From positions 1 to 64,000 of the forward strand of contig NZ_BMDG01000010.1 in assembly GCF_014635665.1 (NCBI RefSeq): a stretch of 64,000 nucleotides of DNA. Reading direction: 5' to 3'. Positions 32,451 through 40,115 of the stretch are shown here, piece after piece. The position numbers were made by a program, and so were the translations under genes. The notes under the pieces were generated by a model, which was not told the origin of the DNA, searched no databases, and saw only the letters and a list, made by a program, of their open reading frames with translations. Every line of letters begins with the position of its first letter. The first letter of the stretch is position 1. Source of the DNA: Isoptericola cucumis (GTDB lineage: Bacteria > Actinomycetota > Actinomycetes > Actinomycetales > Cellulomonadaceae).

Positions 32451-34073
32451 TCAGTGGGCGAAGTGCCGCGTCCCCGTGAAGTACATGGTGACGCCCGCAG
32501 CCTGCGCGGCCTCGACCACCTCGGCGTCGCGGATGGACCCGCCCGGCTGCACGACGGCGCGCACGCCGGCGCCCGTCAGCACCTGCAGGCCGTCGGCGAA
32601 GGGGAAGAACGCGTCCGACGCCGCGACCGCGCCGCGCGCCCGCTCCGCGCCGTCGGCCAGCGTGTTCGCCCGCTCCACCGACAGGCGGCACGAGTCGACG
32701 CGGTTGACCTGGCCCATGCCGATGCCGACGGCGGCGCCGTCCGCCGCGAGCAGGATCGCGTTGGACTTCGCCGCGCGCACGGCCTTCCACGCGAAGGCGA
32801 GGTCGGCGAGCGTCGCGTCGTCGGCGGCGTCGCCGGCCGCGAGGGTCCATGACGCGGGGTCGTCACCCTCGGCCTGGTAGCGGTCGGCCTCCTGCACGAG
32901 CATCCCGCCGGAGATGGGCCGCGTCTCGGTGGGCGCGACGGGCGGGTTGTCGACGACGAGCAGGCGCACGTTCTTCTTCTTCTGCAGGATCTCCAGCGCC
33001 TCGGGCTCGAAGCCCGGCGCCACGACGACCTCGGTGAAGATCGGCGCGATGCTCTCCGCCGCCGCCTTGGTGATCACGCGGTTGGCCGCGATGACGCCGC
33101 CGTACGCGGAGACCGGGTCGGTGGCGTGCGCGCGGGCGTGCGCCTGCGCGATGTCCTCGCCGACGGCGATGCCGCACGGGTTGGCGTGCTTGATGACGGC
33201 GACGGCGGGCTCGGCGTGGTCGTGCGCGGCGCGCCAGGCGGCGTCGGCGTCGACGTAGTTGTTGTAGCTCATCGCCTTGCCGTGCAGCTGCGTGGCCTGC
33301 GCGAGGCCGGTCGCGCCGTCCGTCCGCGTGTAGAGCGCGGCCTTCTGGTGCGGGTTCTCGCCGTACCGCAGCACCTCGGAGCGCTCGAACGCGGCGCCCG
33401 TGACGTCCGGCATCCCGGACTCCTGCGCGCCGGCGTCGGGCGCGTAGACGCTCGCGAACCAGGACGAGACGGCGACGTCGTACTCGGCCGTGTGCGCGAA
33501 CGCCGCCGCGGCGAGCCGCTTGCGCTCGGCGAACGTGAACCCGTCCGCGCGGACGGCCGCCACGACGTCGTCGTAGCCCGCGGGGTCGACGACGACCGCG
33601 ACGCTCGGGTGGTTCTTCGCCGCCGCGCGGACCATCGACGGCCCACCGATGTCGATCTGCTCGACGACCTCGTCGGGACCGGCGCCCGACGCCACCGTGG
33701 CCGCGAACGGGTACAGGTTCACCACGACCAGCTCGAACGTCTCGATCTCCAGGTCGGCGAGCTGGGCGAGGTGGTCGGCCTTGCGGGTGTCGGCCAGGAT
33801 GCCGGCGTGCACGCGCGGGTGCAGCGTCTTGACCCGGCCCTCGAGGCACTCGGGGAAGCCGGTGAGCTCCTCCACGCGGGTGACGGGGACGCCGGCCTCG
33901 GCGATGCGGGCGGCCGTGGAGCCGGTGGACACGAGCTCGACGCCCGTCGCGTGCAGGGCGGTGGCGAGCTCGGTCAGGCCGGTCTTGTCGTAGACGCTGA
34001 GCAGCGCGCGCCGCACGGGGCGGCGCGAGTCGTCGGCGAGCTGGGCATCGGGGGCGGTGGGGGCGCCGGACAT
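32451..34073 (-). CDS. purH: AICAR transformylase / IMP cyclohydrolase
   Basis: 540-residue bifunctional enzyme for the last two steps of IMP synthesis. The N-terminal MGS-like cyclohydrolase domain (about 15-150) has [31 protein letters not shown] and [14 protein letters not shown]. The AICAR transformylase part has [29 protein letters not shown] and the catalytic IKHANPCG, ending in [12 protein letters not shown] and GTRHFAH. It uses 10-formyl-THF. GGAGACCTC precedes the ATG at 34073. A ZTP riboswitch lies directly upstream, so expression should rise when 10-formyl-THF is short and ZMP/ZTP builds up. Confidence 0.97.
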   Translation of the reverse strand: MSGAPTAPDAQLADDSRRPVRRALLSVYDKTGLTELATALHATGVELVSTGSTAARIAEAGVPVTRVEELTGFPECLEGRVKTLHPRVHAGILADTRKADHLAQLADLEIETFELVVVNLYPFAATVASGAGPDEVVEQIDIGGPSMVRAAAKNHPSVAVVVDPAGYDDVVAAVRADGFTFAERKRLAAAAFAHTAEYDVAVSSWFASVYAPDAGAQESGMPDVTGAAFERSEVLRYGENPHQKAALYTRTDGATGLAQATQLHGKAMSYNNYVDADAAWRAAHDHAEPAVAVIKHANPCGIAVGEDIAQAHARAHATDPVSAYGGVIAANRVITKAAAESIAPIFTEVVVAPGFEPEALEILQKKKNVRLLVVDNPPVAPTETRPISGGMLVQEADRYQAEGDDPASWTLAAGDAADDATLADLAFAWKAVRAAKSNAILLAADGAAVGIGMGQVNRVDSCRLSVERANTLADGAERARGAVAASDAFFPFADGLQVLTGAGVRAVVQPGGSIRDAEVVEAAQAAGVTMYFTGTRHFAH

Positions 34074-34106
34074 GAGGTCTCCTCGAAGAGTCGGTCTCTC
34101 GAAGAC

Positions 34107-34192
34107 CCTGGCACCCAGGCGGGCGGCGCGCATCGCGGGTCGAACGGGGCCGGCTGCTCCCCGGTGGTGCCCCACCCTCGCCAGTCACAGCC
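34107..34192 (-). ncRNA. ZTP (pfl) riboswitch upstream of purH
   Basis: On the minus strand the leader contains the blocks known for the pfl/ZTP class in order: GTGACTGGCGA, a GGTG-ggg-CACC hairpin, ACCGGGGAGC, a variable linker, then CGCCGCCCGCCTGGG. It ends about 34 bases before the purH ATG. A hairpin CCTGG-gtg-CCAGG (34119-34107) would compete with the last conserved block and could be the switching element. Known association: ZTP riboswitches sense ZMP/ZTP and control purine and one-carbon genes, including purH. The class call rests on motif recall, not a covariance search. Confidence 0.8.
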
Positions 34193-34288
34193 GTGCACAC
34201 CCTACCGTCCGCCCGGCCGGGTGACCCCCGCCCCCTGGCACGACGACCCGCCGCGGCCGTGTCGGCCCCCGGCCCTAGGATGCCCGTC

Positions 34289-34663
34289 ATGCACCCCCGA
34301 CACGACACCGTCGCCGGCCTCTGGCGCGCCGCCGAGGACCGCGACTGGAGCACCTACGCCGACTTCTTCGCCCCCGACGTCGTCTGCGACATGCGGCAGA
34401 CGCGCGAACGGGTGCGCGGCCGGGAGGACTGGGTCCGGTTCAACAGCGAGTACCCGGGCGACTGGCACGTGACCGTGCAGCGGGTCGTGGCGGACGACGA
34501 CGGCGCGGTGTCCTGGGTCGAGGTGCGCATCGGCGAGCACGTCGAGACGGGGGTGTCGTTCTTCCGGTTCGACGACCACGGCCGGGTCTCGTCGATCGTC
34601 GACTTCTGGCCGGAGCCCTACGAGCCGCCGGCCGGGCGCGAGCACCTCGTCGAGAGGTACTGA
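34289..34663 (+). CDS. SnoaL-like (NTF2-fold) protein
   Basis: 124 residues from the ATG at 34289, with AGGA eight bases upstream; another ATG three codons earlier overlaps that site. The sequence VAGLWRAAEDRDWSTYADFFAPDVVCDM, then TRERVRGREDWVRFN, VSWVEVRIGEHVETGVSFF and VSSIVDFWPEPYEPPAG has the cone-shaped alpha+beta pattern of the SnoaL/ketosteroid isomerase superfamily. Members bind small hydrophobic molecules and may or may not be enzymes. The 5' flank is shared with the purH leader, which runs the other way. Confidence 0.8.
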   Translation: MHPRHDTVAGLWRAAEDRDWSTYADFFAPDVVCDMRQTRERVRGREDWVRFNSEYPGDWHVTVQRVVADDDGAVSWVEVRIGEHVETGVSFFRFDDHGRVSSIVDFWPEPYEPPAGREHLVERY

Positions 34664-34714
34664 CCCGCCCTGGTCGGGCCCGATACCGGCCCGTCGTCAG
34701 GCCCGACCGTGGCC

Positions 34715-34768
34715 GGCCAAGCGGTCAGGCCAAGCGGTCAGGCCAAGCGGGTCAGGCCAAGCGGGTCA
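34715..34768. repeat. Four tandem 13-14 bp repeats ending in the tetR stop codon
   Basis: GGCCAAGCGGTCA twice (34715-34740) then GGCCAAGCGGGTCA twice (34741-34768). The last TCA is the stop codon of the tetR gene read on the other strand, so the sequence after the gene repeats its own end. Probably replication slippage. Confidence 0.9.
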
Positions 34769-35305
34769 GGCCTCGAAGCCGAGCAGCCGCCACGCGCGTG
34801 CTGCGACGGCGGGCCGCTCGGCCGCGGGGCGGCGGGTGAGGGCGCCCGCGACGAGCTCGACACCCAGCATGAGGTCGGCCGCGGTGGTGGACGGCGGGAC
34901 CTGACCGGCCGCGCGCGCCTCCTCGAGATGCACGGCGAGGACGGTCGCGACCCGGTCGCGCAGCTCCAGCATGCGTCCGGGACGGTCGTCGACGAGGAGG
35001 TCGACGACGCCGACCGACTCGACGGCGTGCCGCGTGACGAGCCGGAGGATGTCGGGCAGCCCTGCCCCGTCGGCCGAGGCGCGCTCGAGCTCGGCCACGT
35101 TCTCCTCGACCACGGCCGCGACGAGCGCGAGCCGGTCGGGGAAGTGCCGGTAGAGGCTGCCCTGGCCGACCCCGGCCCGCCGGGCGACCGCGCTGAGGGG
35201 CGCCACGGTGCCGGCCTCGGCGAAGACCTCGTGCGCGGCCGCGAGCAGGGCCGCCCGGTTGCGCGGGCCGGCCGACGGTCCGGGGTTGCGGCGGGAGGGG
35301 GGCAC
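34766..35305 (-). CDS. TetR-family transcriptional regulator
   Basis: 179 residues. The HTH lies at about residues 18-60: RAALLAAAHEVFAEAGTVAPLSAVARRAGVGQGSLYRHF, with the SLYRHF recognition-helix end of the family. The C-terminal ligand domain (FPDRLALVAAVVEE onward) has no recognisable ligand signature. It starts with GTG at 35305 without a clear ribosome site, so a leaderless message is possible. It is divergent from the SDR gene; the 20-bp palindrome at 35320-35339 is the likely operator for both. Confidence 0.9.
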   Translation of the reverse strand: MPPSRRNPGPSAGPRNRAALLAAAHEVFAEAGTVAPLSAVARRAGVGQGSLYRHFPDRLALVAAVVEENVAELERASADGAGLPDILRLVTRHAVESVGVVDLLVDDRPGRMLELRDRVATVLAVHLEEARAAGQVPPSTTAADLMLGVELVAGALTRRPAAERPAVAARAWRLLGFEA

Positions 35306-35319
35306 CGGAATAGGCTACA

Positions 35320-35339
35320 ACCGGACACCGTTGTCCGGT
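35320..35339. promoter_or_regulatory. TetR operator
   Basis: ACCGGACA-CCGT-TGTCCGGT, perfect 8-bp arms, 14 bp before the tetR start. TATAGC at 35339-35344 looks like the -10 of the SDR gene, so a bound repressor would block it. Confidence 0.75.
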
Positions 35340-35375
35340 ATAGCCCGCGAGGGACCACCCAGCAAGGAGAGCACC

Positions 35376-36392
35376 ATGGCCCTGTCCGCATCCTCGACCG
35401 TCGGCGAGTGGCTCGACCACCCCGTCGGCGGCCGCATCCTCGCCACCCTCCTCGAGCAGGCCGGGGCGTCCGCCGAGTCGCTGGCACCCGCCCGGTCGCT
35501 CCCGCTCGAGCAGCTCGTCACGCTGTCGGACGGCAAGGTCCCCGCCGAGCTGGTGGACGGCCTCGTCGCCGCGTACCGTGCCGAGGTCCCCGAGGGCTCC
35601 GAGGACGACGCCGCCCCGGCGGCCGGCCCCGCCCGGTGGACGGAGCAGATCACCCCGGGGCGCTTCACGGGGCAGACGGTGATCGTCACCGGGGCGGCGT
35701 CGGGCATCGGCCGCGCCGTCGCGTCCCGCGTGGCGCGCGAGGGCGGCCGCGTCGTCGCCGTCGACCTGGCGAAGGAGAAGCTCGACGAGCTGGCCGCGTC
35801 CCTCCCGGACGCCGAGGTCGTCGCCGTCGCGGGCGACATCACCTCCGAGCAGTCCGTCGCCGAGATCGTGGCCGCCGCGGGCGCCCGTGTCGACGCCCTG
35901 GCGAACGTCGCCGGGATCATGGACGACATGAGCGCGGTGCACGAGGTGACCGACGCCACCTGGGAGCGCGTGCTGCGCGTGAACGTCGACGGCACCATGC
36001 GCCTGATGCGTGCCGTCGTGCCCGGGATGCTCGCGGCGAAGGACGGGCGCATCGTCAACATCGCCTCCGAGGCCGGCCTGCGCGGCTCCGCCGCCGGCGC
36101 GGCCTACACGGCGTCCAAGCACGCGGTGATCGGCCTGACGAAGTCGTCGGCGGTCATGTACTCCGGCACGGGCGTCTCCGTGAACGCCGTCGCGCCGGGC
36201 GGCGTCGCGACCGGCATCCAGCCGGGCCAGGCCGAGTACGGCGCGCCGCGCCTGGGCCGGTACATGGGCAACCTCCCCGGCGTCGCCCTGGCCGAGCACC
36301 TGGCGGCCTCGATCACGTTCCTGCTGTCCCGGGACGCGGTGAACCTCAACGGCGCGATCCTCGCCTCGGACGGCGGCTGGTCCGCCGTCTGA
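35376..36392 (+). CDS. Short-chain dehydrogenase with N-terminal helical extension
   Basis: 338 residues, about 90 more than a classical SDR. The SDR core starts near residue 97: IVTGAASGIGRAVA (T105 onward), NVAGIMD, catalytic Ser in NIASEAG, Tyr244-x3-Lys248 in YTASKHA and the C-terminal DGGW. The extra N-terminus (1-85) is predicted helical, with repeated Leu/Ala patterns (STVGEWLDHPVGGRILATLL, LPLEQLVTLSDGKVPAELV) and then an acidic linker. AAGGAGAGCACC gives the start at 35376. It is controlled by the divergent TetR protein. Substrate unknown. Confidence 0.9.
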   Translation: MALSASSTVGEWLDHPVGGRILATLLEQAGASAESLAPARSLPLEQLVTLSDGKVPAELVDGLVAAYRAEVPEGSEDDAAPAAGPARWTEQITPGRFTGQTVIVTGAASGIGRAVASRVAREGGRVVAVDLAKEKLDELAASLPDAEVVAVAGDITSEQSVAEIVAAAGARVDALANVAGIMDDMSAVHEVTDATWERVLRVNVDGTMRLMRAVVPGMLAAKDGRIVNIASEAGLRGSAAGAAYTASKHAVIGLTKSSAVMYSGTGVSVNAVAPGGVATGIQPGQAEYGAPRLGRYMGNLPGVALAEHLAASITFLLSRDAVNLNGAILASDGGWSAV

Positions 36393-36398
36393 CCCGGA

Positions 36399-36442
36399 GC
36401 CGCCGGGCCCGGCGCACGGCCTCCGGGCCGCCGGGCCCGGCG
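36399..36442. terminator. Two palindromic GC blocks between convergent genes
   Basis: GCCGCCGGGCCCGGCG occurs twice (36399-36414, 36427-36442), each self-complementary and able to pair with the other, in the gap between the SDR and MFS stops. Probably a bidirectional terminator. Confidence 0.55.
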
Positions 36443-36447
36443 GCGCG

Positions 36448-37719
36448 CTACCCCGGCATCGACAAAGCGTCGTCGGCCCAGGTGTCCGGGGTGCCGACCC
36501 GCCAGAGCGACCGCACGAGGCACAGCGCGCCGACCGTCACGGCCAGCAGGCCGACCAGCGACCCGAGCACGACGCCGATGCCGCCCGCGTCGAGCACGCT
36601 GCCCCCGACCAGCGGCGCGAGGGGCGCGGCCGCGACCCCGCTGAGGCCGAGCACCGACGCCAGCCGCCCCTGCATCTGCGCCGGCGTGATCGCCGCGACG
36701 TAGCCCGCCATGGCGGAGTTCACGGCCGGGACCAGCAGCACCCCGACACCGATGAGGACGACGTAGGCCGTGTAGGTCTGCAGGGCCGCCATCGCCGCGA
36801 ACGCGGCGACGAGCAGCCCGAGCGCCAGCACGGTCACCGCCCCGAGCCGCAGCCGCCGCACCAGGGGCGGCGCCAGGACCGCGCCGACGAGCATCGACGC
36901 CGCGGCGACCATGTCGAAGACGCCGATGAGCACCGGGGCGGTGCCGTTGCCCGCGAGCTCGAGGTTGATGCCGATCATCATGCCGCCCAGCGCCACGTTG
37001 ACCACGACGAAGAGCCCGAGGCACGCGCGGAACAACGGCGTCGACCAGGCGTAGCGCAGGCCGGCGCGCAGGGCGTCGAGCGGGCGGTCGGCCCGCGCCG
37101 CGGTGACGTCGTCGTTCAGCGGGACGCGCACGAAGAACGTGCAGACGGCCGCGGCGGCCTGGCCGACGACGGCGCCCAGCACGGGCACCACGTGCCCGAC
37201 GCCGTACAGCAGGCCGCCGAGCGGCCCGCCGAGCATGCCCGCGACCGCGTCCCGGCCCTGCACGGTGGCGTACGCCGTCGGGAGCTGCGGCGTGGGGACG
37301 ACGGCGCGGAACGCGCCGCTGATGGCCGGGTCGCTGAACGCCGCGGCCGCCGACGCCCCGAGCAGGACGACGGCGAGGTGCCACGCCGAGAGCGACCCGA
37401 GCCAGCCGGCCACCACGACGGTCGCCCACAGCGCCGCGGCGACCCCGGCCGCCACGACGACCAGCCGACGGCGGTCGGCCCGGTCCGCGACCACCCCCGC
37501 CGGCAGCGTCGCGACGAGAGCGCCGGCCTGCCCGACGGCGGCGACGACGCCGGCCGCCGTGGCCGACCCGGTGAGCTCCAGCGCGAGCAGCGGGACGGCG
37601 AAACGCGCGACCCCGACCCCGAGCGACTGCCCGGTCAGCCCCGACATGAGCAGCACGTACGGCCGGTTGCGGCGCAGCGGCGCGAGGGCCACGGGCGCCT
37701 CGGCGATGGATTCGGTCAT
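36448..37719 (-). CDS. MFS transporter
   Basis: 423 residues from the ATG at 37719; an in-frame ATG at 37743 is the alternative, and neither has a good ribosome site. Twelve hydrophobic segments are visible. After the first two comes the loop GVVADRADRRRLVV, a variant of the MFS motif A. The overall pattern (PLLALELTGSATAAGVVAAV, PAISGAFRAVVP, QGRLASVLGL) is that of the multidrug/enterobactin exporter-like group. The gene is divergent from an ArsR regulator with a palindromic operator between, a common drug-efflux arrangement. Substrate unknown. Confidence 0.88.
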   Translation of the reverse strand: MTESIAEAPVALAPLRRNRPYVLLMSGLTGQSLGVGVARFAVPLLALELTGSATAAGVVAAVGQAGALVATLPAGVVADRADRRRLVVVAAGVAAALWATVVVAGWLGSLSAWHLAVVLLGASAAAAFSDPAISGAFRAVVPTPQLPTAYATVQGRDAVAGMLGGPLGGLLYGVGHVVPVLGAVVGQAAAAVCTFFVRVPLNDDVTAARADRPLDALRAGLRYAWSTPLFRACLGLFVVVNVALGGMMIGINLELAGNGTAPVLIGVFDMVAAASMLVGAVLAPPLVRRLRLGAVTVLALGLLVAAFAAMAALQTYTAYVVLIGVGVLLVPAVNSAMAGYVAAITPAQMQGRLASVLGLSGVAAAPLAPLVGGSVLDAGGIGVVLGSLVGLLAVTVGALCLVRSLWRVGTPDTWADDALSMPG

Positions 37720-37747
37720 GGGGCGAACGTAGACCCGCACCATCTAT

Positions 37748-37767
37748 TGCGCAATAGTCATTGCGCA
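37748..37767. promoter_or_regulatory. ArsR operator
   Basis: TGCGCAAT-AGTC-ATTGCGCA, perfect 8-bp arms, between the divergent MFS and arsR genes; another TTGCGC half-site lies at 37775-37780. TTGCGCAA-type sites are common for ArsR/HTH_20 regulators next to MFS genes. Confidence 0.75.
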
Positions 37768-37800
37768 TCTTTCGTTGCGCGTGCTTGTTACCCTCGTGGC

Positions 37801-38475
37801 GTGGCTGAGTCGACGACACCGGCGCGCACCGCGTCCCGACCCGCGTCCGACACGATGGTCGTCCGCGACCCCGAGGCGCTGCGGGCGATCGCGCACCCGG
37901 TCCGGCAGTCGATCCTCGTGCAGCTCGCCGCCATGGGACACGCCCGCGCGGCCGACCTCGCGAAGGCCATCGACCAGCCGGCGAACTCCGTGAGCTTCCA
38001 CCTGCGGGTCCTCGCCAAGGCCGGGATGATCGCGGAGGCCCCCGAGCGCGCGCGCGACAAGCGCGACCGCGTCTGGACCAACGTCGCGAAGAGCTACAGC
38101 GTGAAGCCGACCGGCGACGAGGCCGCCGACCTCATCCTGCGCCCGACCCTCGCCTGGCTCTCGGACGTGTTCGCCCACGACAGCTGCGATGACGAGGCCA
38201 CCGACGACAGGAGCGACGAGACCCGCGACCAGGCCGACGACGGTGCCGCCGGCGACGGACCACGGGACCCGGGCCGCACCTTCATGCTCAGCACGATCCT
38301 GCTGGCCCCCGACGAGGCGGCCGAGCTGGTGCGCGAGCTCGGCGAGCTCCTGAACCGCTGGGGCGAACGGAGCCTCGCCGCCGCCCGCGACGACTCCGCC
38401 GCCCCGCGCGAGCTGTACCAGGTGCTCGCCGCCGCGGCCCCGCGCGACGACCCCGCCGGCAACGCCGGGGCCTGA
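37801..38475 (+). CDS. ArsR-family (HTH_20) transcriptional regulator
   Basis: 224 residues from a GTG at 37801 with no ribosome site; a TACCCT -10 lies about seven bases before it, fitting leaderless translation. The winged helix (about 18-100) reads DPEALRAIAHPVRQSILVQL, ARAADLAKAIDQPANSVSFHLRVL, then GMIAEAPE. There are no Cys metal ligands of the arsenic-sensing type in the HTH, so metal sensing is unlikely. The C-terminal half has an acidic linker (DDEATDDRSDETRDQADD) and a helical region. Probably represses the divergent MFS gene through the palindrome at 37748. Confidence 0.88.
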   Translation: MAESTTPARTASRPASDTMVVRDPEALRAIAHPVRQSILVQLAAMGHARAADLAKAIDQPANSVSFHLRVLAKAGMIAEAPERARDKRDRVWTNVAKSYSVKPTGDEAADLILRPTLAWLSDVFAHDSCDDEATDDRSDETRDQADDGAAGDGPRDPGRTFMLSTILLAPDEAAELVRELGELLNRWGERSLAAARDDSAAPRELYQVLAAAAPRDDPAGNAGA

Positions 38476-38536
38476 CGGTGGCGGACGGTTCGCCGGGCTG
38501 TCCCGGAGGGCTGTCCCGGCGGGCTAAAATGCCGCG

Positions 38537-39413
38537 ATGACCAGGGAGAACGCACGCCGGCGCCCGGCGATCGTGGCCATCGCCGTCGCCGCAGTCCTCG
38601 TGGCCGGCACCGTCGTCGCGTACCGCTGGTACGCGTCCCCCGAGCAGGCCCTGCAACGCCACCTGGGCGAGGTCGGGTCCCTGCCCGGCGTCGCCGGGGC
38701 GTCCGCGGAGGGCGACACCCGGTCCCCGCAGCTGCGCGTCATGCTCGAGGACGGCGTGACCGCCGACCAGGTCGCCCAGGTGAGCGCCTTCGCCCGGGAC
38801 GCCGCCTACCGCTCGATGTCCGCCACGCTCGGCACGGCCACGCTGGACCCCCTCCACGGCTGGCCGGACGAGGAGTCGATCGACAACCTGCTGTACGCGG
38901 CCGGCCTGGACCTGCCCGCGGCCACACCGGGCACGCGCGTGACCGACAGCCGCCAGATCGAGCTTGCACTACCCGGCGGACGGCGACGCCCTGGGGGCCG
39001 CGACCGAGGCCGCGACGTTCCTGGCAGGGCTGCCGGACGATGCCCCGCCGGCGGTCACGAGCTTCGAGGTGCGCCCGGACCGGCTCTCCCACCACCGGAT
39101 CAGCCTGGCGCGCGACCTGGTCCACCAGGCGCCCGAGATCGCGCACGGCGTCCTGACCGCCGTCGAGCCGTTGCGGGAGGACCTCGTCTCGCTGCGGCTC
39201 GGCCCGGACGACGTGCTCCTCGAGCTCGGGCCCGCCCACGAGCCGTCCGACGACGAGGTGCTCGCCTACCGCGCACAGGTGCGCGACGCCGTGGCCGCGC
39301 TCCCCGACCACGTCGACCTGCCCGCCGACTACCGGGTCCGGGCCGCGGTCACGTTCGCCGAGCAGGTGGCCGACGACTCCTTCGAGGCCTACCCCGGCAC
39401 GCCGGCCTCCTGA
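38537..39413 (+). pseudogene. Frameshifted gene for membrane-anchored protein of unknown function
   Basis: Reading starts at the ATG at 38537 with a TM anchor (RRPAIVAIAVAAVLVAGTVVAYRW, about residues 9-32). It continues well to RQIEL near 38962, where the protein turns to Arg/Gly-rich nonsense. The next frame continues sensibly as HYPADGDALGAATEAATFL to a stop at 39413. Removing one T from the TT at 38964-38965 (CTTG read as CTG) restores one 291-residue frame. Either a real 1-base insertion or a sequencing error. I recognise no domain in the extracellular part. Confidence 0.75.
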
Positions 39414-39449
39414 CCCGCCCCCACCCAGCCAGTCCGAGCCCGTCCGGGC

Positions 39450-40106
39450 TCAGCCGAGGACGGCGCGGCGGCCGTCGACCCGCAGGCCCTCGCGGGCGAC
39501 GCGCCCCACGGTCTCGACCAGCAGCGCACGCTCGGCGACCTTGATGCGCTCGTGCAGGCTCGCCTCGTCGTCGCCGTCGGCCACGGGCACCGCCACCTGC
39601 GCGATGATCGGCCCGGTGTCGACGCCGGCGTCGACGACGTGCACCGTGCAGCCCGTCACCCGCACGCCGTACGCGAGGGCGTCCCGCACCCCGTGCGCCC
39701 CCGGGAACGCCGGGAGCAGCGCGGGGTGGGTGTTGAGGATCCGGCCGTCGAAACGCTCCACGAACGAGGGCGCCAGGATGCGCATGAACCCCGCGAGGAC
39801 CACGTAGTCGGGGCGGAACACGGCCACGGCCTCGGCCACCCCCACGTTCCACGCCGCCCGGTCGTCGAAGTCGGCGGGCGCGACGACCACCGACGCGACC
39901 CCGGCGTCGCGCGCGAGGTCCAGGGCGCCGGCACCCGGCTTGTCCGACACGACGCCCACGACCCGTGCGCCGTAGCCCCCGTCGTCGTGGGCGGCGAGCA
40001 GCGCCGCCAGGTTCGACCCCCCGCCGGAGGCGAGCACGACGATCCGCGCCTGGGCGGTCGCCTGCGCGGACGTGGACACGACGGGGTGGCCGGAGGGGGT
40101 CTGCAC
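39450..40106 (-). CDS. purN: Phosphoribosylglycinamide formyltransferase
   Basis: 218 residues. It transfers the formyl group of 10-formyl-THF to GAR, the third step of purine synthesis. Motifs: ARIVVLASGGGSNLAALL (phosphate loop), VVSDKPGAGAL, VLAGFMRIL, NTHPALLPAFPGAHG with catalytic Asn/His, and GVDTGPIIAQ with the catalytic Asp. It starts at a GTG at 40106, 9 bp after perM on the same strand. The N-terminal about 20 residues before ARIVVL are not part of the fold. This is the perM-purN gene pair known in mycobacteria. Confidence 0.95.
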   Translation of the reverse strand: MQTPSGHPVVSTSAQATAQARIVVLASGGGSNLAALLAAHDDGGYGARVVGVVSDKPGAGALDLARDAGVASVVVAPADFDDRAAWNVGVAEAVAVFRPDYVVLAGFMRILAPSFVERFDGRILNTHPALLPAFPGAHGVRDALAYGVRVTGCTVHVVDAGVDTGPIIAQVAVPVADGDDEASLHERIKVAERALLVETVGRVAREGLRVDGRRAVLG

Positions 40107-40115
40107 CCGCTCACC

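Noticed and set aside
34715-34768. CRISPR or iteron origin
   Set aside because: Units are 13-14 bp without spacers and only four copies; no cas or rep genes nearby.
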